Position numbers and translations under genes: made by a program. A model generated the notes under the pieces. It did no database searches. It was not told where the DNA came from and saw only the letters and a list, made by a program, of their open reading frames with translations. A DNA stretch of 64,000 nt from Clostridia bacterium (GTDB lineage Bacteria > Bacillota > Clostridia > Oscillospirales > CAG-272). Each line of letters starts with the position of its first letter. The first letter of the stretch is position 1. Where the stretch lies: NCBI GenBank assembly GCA_017481495.1, contig JAFUPC010000124.1:1-64000 (forward strand), in the 5' to 3' direction. This document shows positions 21,872-30,758 of the stretch, one piece after another.

Positions 21872-23604
21872 CATCCCTCCGTTCGACAAACCTCCACCAT
21901 CCTCTGATGTGTCGCGGGCGTTCCCGCGATGACACCTGTGGGGTGGGAGAAATCGAGCGGTTTTCCGTCAAGGTCGGTGATGATACCGCCGGCCTCGGTC
22001 ACAAGCAGGGCGCCTGCGGCGAAATCCCACGGGGAGATGAGCATTTCACAGTAGCCGTCCGCAACGCCGGCGGCGACAGCGGCAAGGTCAAGTGCGGCAG
22101 AACCGAGACGGCGGATGTCAGCCCCGGCATCGAACAGACGGCGCATCATGGCAAAGGTGCGGTCGCCGAGCTCTGCACGGTAATAGGGAGATGTGCCGAC
22201 GGCGAACACGCCTTTTTCCATCGGGCGGTCGGAGACGCGGAGCTTCCGGCTGACACCGGTTCTGTCGGTGACAAAGGCACCGATGTCGCGCCGCGCTTCA
22301 TAGAGCATCTCCCGGTACGGGTCATAAATGGCACCGAACACGGGCACACCGTTCCACAGAAGTCCCACGGAAATGGCGGAAATGCCGTAATTGTGGATGA
22401 AGTTCGTTGTGCCGTCGATGGGGTCGATGATGAACGTGTGCCCTTTGGCAAGCATGGCGGGGTCGTTGTCCTTTTCCTCCGCAAAGAAGTCTGCATCCGG
22501 CATCACGCGGTGCAGCTCCTCCAAAAGCATCTCCTGCACGCGGACGTCGTAGACAGTGACGAAATTCGCATCTCCCGCCTTTTCGTCGATCGCGCCGGCC
22601 TGTCGTTCCACGTCGTGTGCGGAACGCATGAAGCTGCCTGCCCGCCTGATCACGGCAAGAATGGCTTCCAGCGTATCCGCGCGGGGCAGTCCTGCGGCTT
22701 CGTCGGCCTCCAATAGTTCAAGATTTCTCATAACGGTGCTTCGCTTTCTCCACGCATATGCGCGGTCACAAAATTCCTCATCCGTCATGCGGCGGATGTC
22801 GTCGGAAGACGGATTTGGGGTCAGATTTTCTCTGAAAAACGGGATGGGGGTCGCTTTAGCGTGCGCGTTGTGGGGACACGGGGTCTGACAGCGGTCACAG
22901 CCCCATGCACAGCCGTAAAACCGGATATAATCAAGGTAATCCTGCTCCGTTTTTCCGTTTTCTTCCGTGCAGAGCGTTTCCAGGCGTTTTGTCTGGTTCA
23001 CGGCGGACAGGCAGTCGCGGATACCGAAGGGATTGGTGTTCATCGGACAGGAACGGCGGCACGCGCCGCAGTGAACACATTCCGCCGACTGCGGGACAAA
23101 GGGTTCGGAAACTGTTTCCTTGTCGGAAGCGGTTTCATAAAACGTGTTCCACGGCAGGTCGGAGAGGATCTCACCGATGAAAACATAAGTGCCGTAGGTT
23201 TCGTTTATCAGCATTCCGCTGTCGCCCGCCATGCCAAGACCCGCCGCGATCGCCGCATGGCGTTCGTCAATAGGCGCATTGTCGGCAGAACCGGAAAACG
23301 TGTATCCTGGGAACGCCGCGCACAGCGCGGGACAGACCCGCTCAAAGAAGCCTTTGAAATAAACATGGTAGTCCCGGGCGGCGGAATACACAGAGATGCT
23401 CCGCTGTTCGGTACCGGCAGGGTTCGGATGATAGGGGGCAAGGAACACGAGCGCCGACTGCACCGTGTCCTCCGAAAGACCGAACTGCGCGAGTTTCTTT
23501 GGATTGATCACGCGGCAGGCAGAAAAGGGGATGACGGCGGCGCAGTCGATGTGCTCCGCAGATAGAATTTTTTGGATCTCGGGGATAAATGCGTGTTGTG
23601 TCAT
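21871..23604 (-). CDS. Fusion: QueG-like Fe-S protein + inositol monophosphatase
   Basis: One uninterrupted 577-residue frame joins two domains. Residues 1-300 resemble the epoxyqueuosine reductase (QueG) family, with two [4Fe-4S] motifs: CVHCGACRRSCP (about 195) and CAWGCDRCQTPCP (about 248). Residues 305-577 are an inositol-monophosphatase-family domain with ADFFAEEKDN, IIDPIDGTTNF (metal-binding DPxDGT) and SPWDFAAGALLVTEAGG. The stop overlaps the YgjV-like gene; the start is 5 bp after the DUF4091 stop, so it is in the rhamnosidase operon. No corrin-binding evidence can be judged by eye. The ribosome site is weak. I know of no standard enzyme with this architecture. Confidence 0.85.
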   Translation of the reverse strand: MTQHAFIPEIQKILSAEHIDCAAVIPFSACRVINPKKLAQFGLSEDTVQSALVFLAPYHPNPAGTEQRSISVYSAARDYHVYFKGFFERVCPALCAAFPGYTFSGSADNAPIDERHAAIAAGLGMAGDSGMLINETYGTYVFIGEILSDLPWNTFYETASDKETVSEPFVPQSAECVHCGACRRSCPMNTNPFGIRDCLSAVNQTKRLETLCTEENGKTEQDYLDYIRFYGCAWGCDRCQTPCPHNAHAKATPIPFFRENLTPNPSSDDIRRMTDEEFCDRAYAWRKRSTVMRNLELLEADEAAGLPRADTLEAILAVIRRAGSFMRSAHDVERQAGAIDEKAGDANFVTVYDVRVQEMLLEELHRVMPDADFFAEEKDNDPAMLAKGHTFIIDPIDGTTNFIHNYGISAISVGLLWNGVPVFGAIYDPYREMLYEARRDIGAFVTDRTGVSRKLRVSDRPMEKGVFAVGTSPYYRAELGDRTFAMMRRLFDAGADIRRLGSAALDLAAVAAGVADGYCEMLISPWDFAAGALLVTEAGGIITDLDGKPLDFSHPTGVIAGTPATHQRMVEVCRTEG

Positions 23605-23609
23605 GGATT

Positions 23610-25277
23610 TCAGTTCTGTTTGAGTGCCGCTTCGACTGCCGCGCAGATCTCATTGCGCACGGTGATGAAGCGGTTGCTGTCGGTGGAATACTTGGTTAAG
23701 GACGGGGTGATCTCGGCGATCTTTTCATCGACCCATTCACGGCCGAGAAGCGATTCCGCAAGCTTTAAGAGTGCATTGTCCTCCACACCGTCGCGGACGG
23801 CTTCCAGCCGCAGGGACGGGCAGGCGCCGTCCACACCGACGACATTGCCGTTGTAGAGAAGCGAGCCGTCGCCGTAGACATCGGGACTCAGATTCTTGAC
23901 CGTTGCCATGTCGGACCACGGGTCGGTGGTGCCGGTCTCGCTGTTCCAATAATTGGCACCCCAGTAGAGGAAACCGTCAACGTCGTTTGCGTACTGCTGC
24001 CAGAACAGGATGCGGTGCTGAACGCCTCGCTGGTCAACGAACAGGTTGTTGTACGGGTCGCCCGGTTCCCAGCAGACATACCACCACACGCGGTCACCCG
24101 CCGCCTTGCGTTCCGCCATGCGCTCACCGAAAGACGGATATTTTTCGAGCTGTGCGGCGGAATAGACGTTGGAGGTGATGTACATATAGGACTTCGGGCA
24201 CCAGAGGGTTGTTTTTCCCGTCATGAACGAAATCTGGTCGGTGGAGCTGTTATAGTCGATATTGAGGAAGAACGGCGTGCAGATGCTGACCTCGGGGGCA
24301 AGGGTGTGGAGCCGTTCGCAGAGAGATGCCAGATTGTCAAGCATCTCCTTTGAGGTCGGTTCGTCAAGCGGGTAGAAATACGCCTTTTTTAGCCATATGG
24401 GATTGGAACAGAGTTTTTCGTAGATCTGCACAAGCCGTGCATCGTCGCCGTCGCAGGTGGGAACGCGGAACGAGGTCACGCGCGCATCGCTCATGTACGC
24501 ATCGGCGCGTTCATCGAGAATGTCGTAGGGCAGGTCGTAGGCGGTCACCTTATATTCGAGCAGGAGATCGTAATATGCCTTGTAGAGCGCATCCAGCTCC
24601 TCCTCATCCCAGGTGCCGTGGACACCGGCGATGCAGTGCTTGTACAGACCGACCGCTGTCTCGCATCCCGGTTCATCGGGAAGCGCAAAGTCCCAGACAT
24701 GGACATTGACCGTGCAGACCGTGCCGCCCTCACCGCCTGCGGTGAAATGGTAGGTATACGTTCCGGCTTCGGTTTCCTTATCTGCGGTGAAGCGAAGAAG
24801 AACGGTGCTGGAGCGGTCGGCGAGCAGGGTCAGTTTTCCGGAGAACGGGGAAAGACCGTCGGGGGTGTCGGTCTTGCCGGTCGGAACGGTGTCCTCGCGG
24901 AACAAATCAAGCGTAGGGCCGTTTTCCGCTTCTTCGGTACAGGTCAGTGCAAAGCTGCCGATGCGCTTGTCGGAGCGCATGGAGATCTGACAGCTTTCCG
25001 CTTCGTTTTTCGCCATATAAAGGTCATAGGTGAGCACGGGCGACACCGGGGCTTCGGTATCCTCCGTGATCTTGTCAAAGCCGTTGACGATCCATACAGC
25101 CGGATTGTTCATGGATGATTCCTCCTTTTCGGATTGCACTGCGGTTTCCGTGAGCGCGGAGGTGTCCGCAGAATCGGATGGATTTGCACCGTCTCCTGCC
25201 TGACAGGATGCGATGAGCGGGCAGAGCAGGAGCAGAAGTGCGGTCTTGACGATGTGTTTTACCGTGTGACGATTCAT
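23610..25277 (-). CDS. DUF4091 glycan-associated lipoprotein
   Basis: The 555-residue protein begins with a lipoprotein signal (LLLLLCPLIASC). Residues 55-205 form a beta-sandwich. The C-terminal part (from about 210) has the barrel-like DUF4091 sequence: KKAYFYPLDEPTS, WWYVCWEPGDPYNNLFVD, RILFWQQYANDVDGFLYWGANYW. DUF4091 proteins are probable glycoside hydrolases; the DEP and YWGANYW segments are likely active-site regions (inference). It follows the solute-binding protein by 12 bp. Together with the rhamnosidase-like enzyme it points to breakdown of a plant or mucin-type glycan at the surface. Confidence 0.82.
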   Translation of the reverse strand: MNRHTVKHIVKTALLLLLCPLIASCQAGDGANPSDSADTSALTETAVQSEKEESSMNNPAVWIVNGFDKITEDTEAPVSPVLTYDLYMAKNEAESCQISMRSDKRIGSFALTCTEEAENGPTLDLFREDTVPTGKTDTPDGLSPFSGKLTLLADRSSTVLLRFTADKETEAGTYTYHFTAGGEGGTVCTVNVHVWDFALPDEPGCETAVGLYKHCIAGVHGTWDEEELDALYKAYYDLLLEYKVTAYDLPYDILDERADAYMSDARVTSFRVPTCDGDDARLVQIYEKLCSNPIWLKKAYFYPLDEPTSKEMLDNLASLCERLHTLAPEVSICTPFFLNIDYNSSTDQISFMTGKTTLWCPKSYMYITSNVYSAAQLEKYPSFGERMAERKAAGDRVWWYVCWEPGDPYNNLFVDQRGVQHRILFWQQYANDVDGFLYWGANYWNSETGTTDPWSDMATVKNLSPDVYGDGSLLYNGNVVGVDGACPSLRLEAVRDGVEDNALLKLAESLLGREWVDEKIAEITPSLTKYSTDSNRFITVRNEICAAVEAALKQN

Positions 25278-25289
25278 CTTTTATACCCT

Positions 25290-26780
25290 TTAATTGTCGG
25301 CATTCTTTTCGTATGCCGTGAGAATGTCGTCAAGGGCTTTCAGAGCCGCTTTTTCGCCGCCCGAATATTTCGATGCGAAGTCGGTGGATTTGCCTGCGAC
25401 CAGCTGGCGGAACAGCCACGGCATCGTCGGGATGGTGGAGGAGAACAGCGTGCAGAAGTCAAAGTTTCTGCCTGCCATCAGGATGTCGATCATTTCAATG
25501 GACTCGTCGTCGCGGGCATATTTGTCCTGCAATGCCTGCTCGTAATAGGTCGGGAACAGGGTCTTGTAGGACTCGATGTTCAAGGCTTCTGTGATGAGGG
25601 AGACCATCTCGGTGTCGGAGACCGTGACCGGGATGCCGAGCACGGAATAGTTGTCCATCGCACCCGTCAGATAGGATTCCTGATGTTCGTCCCACTTCGG
25701 ATACGGCAGAATCGAATATTCGTCCTTCATGTCGCGCATCGCGCCGAATGCCTGACCGAGATAGGTCGTCGTGAACAGGGACTGTCCGGAGATGAACATG
25801 GTCACAGGCAGACCCGCATCATTGGGGATATAACTGTGCGTGCCGTCCCAGTAAAGCTTGTTGATCTTTTCCACGGCGGCGATGGTCTTTTCGTTGTTGA
25901 AGACGAACTGCGGGGTGCCGCTGTCGTCACGGCCGATGATCGGGATGTCAAAGGCGAACGTGTAGACGTCGAGATTCGTGTACGGCTCTGCTGTCAGACC
26001 GTAGAAGTCGCCCTCGTCCTGTGTGCCGTTACCGTTGACGTCGGAATAAAGGTCGGCGATGAGTTCAAGGAAATAGTCGATGGTCCAGCTGCCGTTGTGG
26101 ACGGCATCAAAGATCTCTCCGGTCAGGTCATAGTTGGAGCCGATGGTGCGGTTGTAGAAGACACCGTAGGTCAGCTTGAGCGTGCTGACACACATATCGC
26201 CGACCACTGTGTAAATGGCATCGCCGACACGGAAATTGTCGTTGATACCGTCGATCCACCACGGCTGGGAGAGGTCGGTATAGGGCATATTCAGCCAGTT
26301 GAGATAATATCCCTCCGTGACAAGGGGCCCTGTCTTGAAGACATAAGTCGCCGCAAGCTCAAAGGCATCGTCGCCTGCCATGATGCTCTGGCGCACCGCG
26401 TTGACATGGGTGTCGCCGTCGTTGGCATTGGTGATGATGGGCACGATTTCAATGTTGAAGCGTTCCTCAATGGTGCGGTTGCGGGCGAACAGCGCATCGT
26501 CGCAGATGTCGCCGGTTTCCTCTTCCTCGTCGATCTCGTACATCGTGCCTTCCTTTGTCGAAATGCGGAACTGCATTCCGCCGTAGTCCTTCTCGGGCAG
26601 ATTGTCGGTCATCAGCGCGCGTTTCTCCATATCGGACAGGTTGGCGATGTCAACGGTTTCAACATTGTCTCCGGTGTTGTCCGCAGTACCGGTTCCGGTG
26701 GTTTCGGTGCCGTCGGAGCAGGATGCGGCAAGCAGAAGCAGCGCCAGTGTGCAGGAAAGGGTGATGCTTGTTCGTTTCAT
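25290..26780 (-). CDS. ABC-type solute-binding lipoprotein
   Basis: The 496-residue protein has a lipobox (LALLLLAASC) and the two-lobe pattern of sugar-type solute-binding proteins: EERFNIEIVPI, FELAATYVFKTGPLVTEGYYLNW, SQPWWIDGINDNF, ITEALNIESYKTLFPTYYEQAL. The start at 26780 follows GGGAGG. No permease or ATPase genes occur in the operon or window, so transport would need partners elsewhere. It stands between the rhamnosidase-like gene and the DUF4091 gene, which suggests a rhamnosylated or related oligosaccharide ligand. A close architectural relative is encoded at 53665-55128. Confidence 0.88.
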   Translation of the reverse strand: MKRTSITLSCTLALLLLAASCSDGTETTGTGTADNTGDNVETVDIANLSDMEKRALMTDNLPEKDYGGMQFRISTKEGTMYEIDEEEETGDICDDALFARNRTIEERFNIEIVPIITNANDGDTHVNAVRQSIMAGDDAFELAATYVFKTGPLVTEGYYLNWLNMPYTDLSQPWWIDGINDNFRVGDAIYTVVGDMCVSTLKLTYGVFYNRTIGSNYDLTGEIFDAVHNGSWTIDYFLELIADLYSDVNGNGTQDEGDFYGLTAEPYTNLDVYTFAFDIPIIGRDDSGTPQFVFNNEKTIAAVEKINKLYWDGTHSYIPNDAGLPVTMFISGQSLFTTTYLGQAFGAMRDMKDEYSILPYPKWDEHQESYLTGAMDNYSVLGIPVTVSDTEMVSLITEALNIESYKTLFPTYYEQALQDKYARDDESIEMIDILMAGRNFDFCTLFSSTIPTMPWLFRQLVAGKSTDFASKYSGGEKAALKALDDILTAYEKNADN

Positions 26781-26864
26781 GGTGAAATACCTCCCGTTGT
26801 TTTTTGATAAAGGCATAAACGGAGACAGCCCCCGGCCGCCTCCATTCATGAAAAATGTATTTGA

Positions 26865-29084
26865 TTACAGATTGATATTTCCGACCGGTGTGACGGCGAG
26901 ACCCGATGCATCGTGGATGCCGGTATCAAGGGGCTTGATCTCGTAGGAAGACCAGCCGTTTCCGGTGGGTTTCAGACCCAGAACATACGCAAAGTACAGG
27001 TATGCGGGGATCGCGGACCAGCCGTGGCAGAGAGAGCCGGCGTTGCCGAACGCGCGGGAACCCTCTTCCGTTTCGTAGAACGTGGTCGCGTTGTTGTAGA
27101 GCATCTTGCCCCAGATGTCGGCAATCTCGTCAAAGACCAGCTTCGCGTACTTTTGCGGACGGCGGAGCAGGACTTCGTACTTGTAGATGGAATGGCTCAG
27201 CGTGACCGGGAGCAGCGTTTTGGAAACAAGCGCTTCCATGACGGCATCCTGCTTGTTTTCAGGGCACGCATCGGCGTAAACGATGAGGGCGTTGGACAGC
27301 TCGGCATAATGGGAGCGTTCGCCGTTCTTGACAAAGGAAGCATATGCCTGGTGCTCGCGATCCCAGAACAGGCGGTCAATGCGCTCGTCAAGCTCTGCTT
27401 TCTGTGCGTAATATGCTTTTGCCGCTTCCGCGTTGCCGAGGGCTTCCTCGAGCTTTGCGGCGGCACGGAGTGCCATGGAGAAGAACGCATTCATCGGCGC
27501 ATCGTAGGTGCGGTCTTCCTCTGCCATTGAGGAACCGATGTGGCCGTCAAGACCTGTCTGCCATTCGTAGAAGTTCCAGTAAATGCTCTCGGAACGGCAT
27601 TTGAGCAGCTTTTCGGGATTGTCAAGCTGTGCGGTGAATGCTTTGATGATCGCGCGCGCGGTCGGCATCATTTCCTCCGCAAACGCAAGGTCGCCGGAAT
27701 AGCGCAGGTATTCTTCCAGCTGTGTGACGAAGATCGCCGTGAACGACGGAATGGTGATGGAGACCACGGCGGGAGAGCAAAGCTCCAGCATACCGTCGTC
27801 CCGCAGGGAAAGCGCCATCAGACGGATGGAGGATTTTGCGAATTCCGTTTCGCCGAACGTGTAGTAGCCGCAGAGCATCTGGTTGCGGCTGTCCATCGAA
27901 TAGAGGGACTGTTCGCGCCACGGGCAGTCCTCGTAATGCTCGTGCATACACATTTCGAGCGTGCGGACGCAGACGTCGTAAATTTTGTTGTGCAGATGGT
28001 CGGCACAGCGGAAATACGGGGTGTGGTCGAGCGGATAGTCGGTCGGCTTGATGCCCGCATAGTAGAGCGTTGCGCGTTCCGCGTAAATGTGTACCTGCAT
28101 ATAACGCAGACCGAGGCGCAGAAACGGCCCGTCAAATGTGTTGTGTCCCGCCTTTGCACGGTAGCGGAGCGCGAAATTCCGTCCGACCCACGCGCGGGGA
28201 CGGAGGTCGTCGAGGTGTTCGCCCCAGCCGACGAGGATCTCGGTGTCGTGGGGAACGTCGATGTCGATGGAGAAGATGCCCGCGGATTCCTCGCCGAGGT
28301 CAAGGGTCAAAAAGATACCGTCCGCGCAGTTGTCGCAGTGGTCGCAGTGGAATGTGATGCCCTCCCGGCCGGTGCGCGGGAAAAAGAGGTTCTCGTGATG
28401 GCCGCAGAGATTTGCCTGCTCGCGCGTGGAGAGGAATGCGTATTCCAGTTTCTGCGCGATGTTCAGATTCTCGTTTCGGCTGTCCATGAAAATACCCTGT
28501 GCGTAGAGCAGTGCGGGCTTGTCGTCGCCGACGGCGAGCTTCTTGATGGGACGGGGATAGAGGACACGGGATTTTTCCACGGTCTGCGCGTTTTTCCATG
28601 CACGGGGTGCGCCGGTCTTTGTCGCATCGTACTGATACGAGAAGCCGAGCTGACCGGTGACGATGTCCACGGGCCCGCTTTTGTAGGCGGGATTGAGTGC
28701 CATTTTCGTCTCGTCGGAGGAGAGGACGAACAGGTCGTCTCCCGCGTACAGCTCATAAATGACACCCGGCTGTCCGATGCGGTAGGTGGAGAAGTTGCGG
28801 CCGCGGCCGTGGACGGTGACGGTGATCTCGTTGTCGCCTTCGCGGATGAGCCCTGTCAAATCCAGCGTATCGTAGACCTTGTAGGTCTCGTAGTCGGCAT
28901 ACTGTCCGAATGCGGCAAGCGTGCCGTTGACGTATACCGCGTAATTGGCGTCTGCGCTGATGTACATGGTATACGCGGCGGCGGGCGTTTCCACGCGGAA
29001 CGTCTCACAGAAGTCGATGTAGGTGTTTTCCGCTTTGCTGTAAGCGGGATCCCACAGCCAGCGGGCGTGTTCAAAAAGTGCCAT
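26865..29084 (-). CDS. Alpha-L-rhamnosidase-like glycoside hydrolase
   Basis: This 739-residue protein lacks a signal peptide and is therefore probably cytoplasmic. The N-terminal half contains jelly-roll-type beta domains (YAVYVNGTLAAFGQYADYETYKVYDTLDLTGLI). The C-terminal half is an (alpha/alpha)6 barrel with HEHYEDCPWREQSLYSMDSRNQML, the place where family 78 enzymes carry the acidic catalytic residues, and LCHGWSAIPAYLYFAYVLGLKPT at the end. Family 78 membership is by motif; the substrate is inferred. The ATG at 29084 follows ACGGAGG. It is the first gene of the operon and has its own consensus promoter. Confidence 0.85.
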   Translation of the reverse strand: MALFEHARWLWDPAYSKAENTYIDFCETFRVETPAAAYTMYISADANYAVYVNGTLAAFGQYADYETYKVYDTLDLTGLIREGDNEITVTVHGRGRNFSTYRIGQPGVIYELYAGDDLFVLSSDETKMALNPAYKSGPVDIVTGQLGFSYQYDATKTGAPRAWKNAQTVEKSRVLYPRPIKKLAVGDDKPALLYAQGIFMDSRNENLNIAQKLEYAFLSTREQANLCGHHENLFFPRTGREGITFHCDHCDNCADGIFLTLDLGEESAGIFSIDIDVPHDTEILVGWGEHLDDLRPRAWVGRNFALRYRAKAGHNTFDGPFLRLGLRYMQVHIYAERATLYYAGIKPTDYPLDHTPYFRCADHLHNKIYDVCVRTLEMCMHEHYEDCPWREQSLYSMDSRNQMLCGYYTFGETEFAKSSIRLMALSLRDDGMLELCSPAVVSITIPSFTAIFVTQLEEYLRYSGDLAFAEEMMPTARAIIKAFTAQLDNPEKLLKCRSESIYWNFYEWQTGLDGHIGSSMAEEDRTYDAPMNAFFSMALRAAAKLEEALGNAEAAKAYYAQKAELDERIDRLFWDREHQAYASFVKNGERSHYAELSNALIVYADACPENKQDAVMEALVSKTLLPVTLSHSIYKYEVLLRRPQKYAKLVFDEIADIWGKMLYNNATTFYETEEGSRAFGNAGSLCHGWSAIPAYLYFAYVLGLKPTGNGWSSYEIKPLDTGIHDASGLAVTPVGNINL

Positions 29085-29124
29085 TTGGATGGTACCTCCG
29101 TCATTCACAAAATATCTTTGTTCC

Positions 29125-29153
29125 ATTATAGCAGATTCTCGGGGAAAATGCAA
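29125..29153 (-). promoter_or_regulatory. Promoter of the rhamnosidase operon
   Basis: On the minus strand TTGCAT (29153-29148), a 17-bp spacer and TATAAT (29130-29125) precede the rhamnosidase-like gene. The divergent rubrerythrin promoter starts 80 bp away. Confidence 0.75.
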
Positions 29154-29232
29154 GGGAATTGCGCAATTTTTTTGAGAAAATCTATGCAATCGGAAAAAGT
29201 TCCTCAAATCTGAACTTTTTTCGGAATCCCTA

Positions 29233-29261
29233 TTGACAAATACACGCCACTGTGTTATAAT
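29233..29261 (+). promoter_or_regulatory. Promoter of rubrerythrin
   Basis: TTGACA (29233-29238), a 17-bp spacer and TATAAT (29256-29261) match the consensus exactly. Confidence 0.88.
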
Positions 29262-29333
29262 GTGTACAGAAAAAGTAAACAATGTACAGGAGAACCGATC
29301 CGGCTCCCGTCACAACGAGAGGAGAACAATATC

Positions 29334-29873
29334 ATGGCAAACAAATACGCAGGAACGCAGACCGAAAAGAATCTGGAAGCCGCTTTCGCAGGCGAATCCC
29401 AGGCAAGAAACAAGTACACCTACTTCGCATCCGTTGCAAAGAAAGAGGGCTACGAGCAGATCTCTGCGCTGTTCACCAAGACCGCTGAAAACGAAAAGGA
29501 ACACGCAAAGATGTGGTTCAAGGAGCTGAACGGCATCGGTGACACCGCCGAAAACCTGCTCCACGCCGCAGAGGGCGAAAACTACGAATGGACCGATATG
29601 TACGAAGGCTTTGCAAAGACCGCCGAAGAAGAAGGCTTCACCGCGCTTGCAAAGAAGTTCCGTCTGGTCGCCGCCATCGAACGCCATCACGAAGAACGCT
29701 ACCGCGCACTTCTCCAGAACGTCGAAACCGCCGCTGTCTTTGAAAAGAGCGAAGTCAAGGTCTGGGAATGCCGCAACTGCGGTCACATCATCATTGGAAC
29801 GAAGGCGCCCGAAGTATGTCCGACCTGCGCACATCCCAAGAGCTACTTTGAAATTCACGCGGAGAATTATTGA
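29334..29873 (+). CDS. Rubrerythrin
   Basis: The 179-residue protein is a peroxide-reducing di-iron enzyme of anaerobes. The four-helix bundle supplies the di-iron ligands: [40 protein letters not shown], and IERHHEERY. The C-terminal rubredoxin domain has CRNCG and CPTCAHPK for a single iron. It is monocistronic, with a consensus promoter and AGAGGAGAAC before the ATG. Oxidative-stress protection is the family role. Confidence 0.96.
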   Translation: MANKYAGTQTEKNLEAAFAGESQARNKYTYFASVAKKEGYEQISALFTKTAENEKEHAKMWFKELNGIGDTAENLLHAAEGENYEWTDMYEGFAKTAEEEGFTALAKKFRLVAAIERHHEERYRALLQNVETAAVFEKSEVKVWECRNCGHIIIGTKAPEVCPTCAHPKSYFEIHAENY

Positions 29874-29914
29874 TTTTTTTACCCGCGATTCAGGTTTCTT
29901 GAAAGAAAAACGAA

Positions 29915-29990
29915 CTCCCGCGACCACGAGGGAGGAGTAACTTTCCCCGAAAGTCACTCTCTCTTGAAGGTCATGAGAGTTCATTTTCTT
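29915..29990. terminator. Compound bidirectional terminator
   Basis: Three consecutive short stems lie between rubrerythrin and the convergent DUF6062 gene: CTCCC/GGGAG (29915-29934), ACTTTC/GAAAGT (29940-29954) and ACTCTC/GAGAGT (29956-29980). T-rich runs follow on the plus strand (TTTTCTTTTTTT) and on the minus strand (TTCGTTTTTC). Confidence 0.7.
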
Positions 29991-30018
29991 TTTTTAGAAA
30001 CTATGAATAGCGTGATTT

Positions 30019-30744
30019 TTAACTCTGCACCTTTTTGGGGTCCTTATGCAGGTCTCCGGAAAGAAACCGCATCGCGCGCTCAACGGCGTCTTTGGAGTCG
30101 TACCACGGTTCGTCGTTGTAGCGGTAGTCGAATTTTTTGCAGAACCAGGAGACGTCGCCGCCGATCTTTTCGAGATAGGCGTTTTCGATGGCGGAGATCT
30201 GTTCGTAGAAAGCGGAGAAAACCTTTTTGTTCATCCCGGCGCGGCCCTCGGTCAGAAGACGGCGGTAGTGCGGCAGGCAGAAAAACGGCTGGGCGGCGCA
30301 TTTGTCGCGGAAATCCTTGTCGTTTTCCCAGAGGTAGAGAATGGTCGCGATCATCTTTTTGTAGGAAAATTCGATGCGGGAGCAGACATAGCAACTTTTT
30401 TCCAGCTTCGTAAGCTTTTCTTCCTGATCGACACCCGCGCCTTTCAGGGAGAGAACCTTGCCTTTCTGCCCTTTGGCGACTTCGGCAAGATGACTTTCAA
30501 GGATCAGACCGAGACCCAGGCGGTTCTTGCGGACGAACATCATTTTGAAATGTGTGTCGCAGAAGCCCTGCGCATTCGTTTCGATGCGCACGTCCGGCTC
30601 CATCATCGCCGCGCCGAGAATGCGGTCGAGCTCGTTTTCTTCCAGCGTGTTGTACAAGGTACACATCGGACAGCCGCAGGCGGGGTCGTCCCGGGAGGCT
30701 TCAAACGCTTCGTTTACGGGGATTGTGTATATTTTTTCAAGCAT
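30019..30744 (-). CDS. DUF6062 family protein
   Basis: This 241-residue soluble protein carries repeated Cys/His motifs: CGCPMCTLYNTLEENELDRILG at the N-terminus, FCDTHFKMMF, SCYVCSRIEF, and FFCLPHYRRLL. The C-P-x-C and C-x-x-H pairs suggest zinc binding. It matches the pattern I know as DUF6062; the function is unknown. It is the last gene of a three-gene minus-strand operon, 14 bp after the zinc-ribbon gene. The start is clear: GGAGCAAAATCCC then ATG. Confidence 0.75.
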   Translation of the reverse strand: MLEKIYTIPVNEAFEASRDDPACGCPMCTLYNTLEENELDRILGAAMMEPDVRIETNAQGFCDTHFKMMFVRKNRLGLGLILESHLAEVAKGQKGKVLSLKGAGVDQEEKLTKLEKSCYVCSRIEFSYKKMIATILYLWENDKDFRDKCAAQPFFCLPHYRRLLTEGRAGMNKKVFSAFYEQISAIENAYLEKIGGDVSWFCKKFDYRYNDEPWYDSKDAVERAMRFLSGDLHKDPKKVQS

Positions 30745-30758
30745 GGGATTTTGCTCCT

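Noticed and set aside
27540..29213. Long open frame on the plus strand opposite the rhamnosidase-like gene
   Set aside because: It is antisense to a clear enzyme gene; its translation has no family pattern and mirrors the codon use of the opposite strand.
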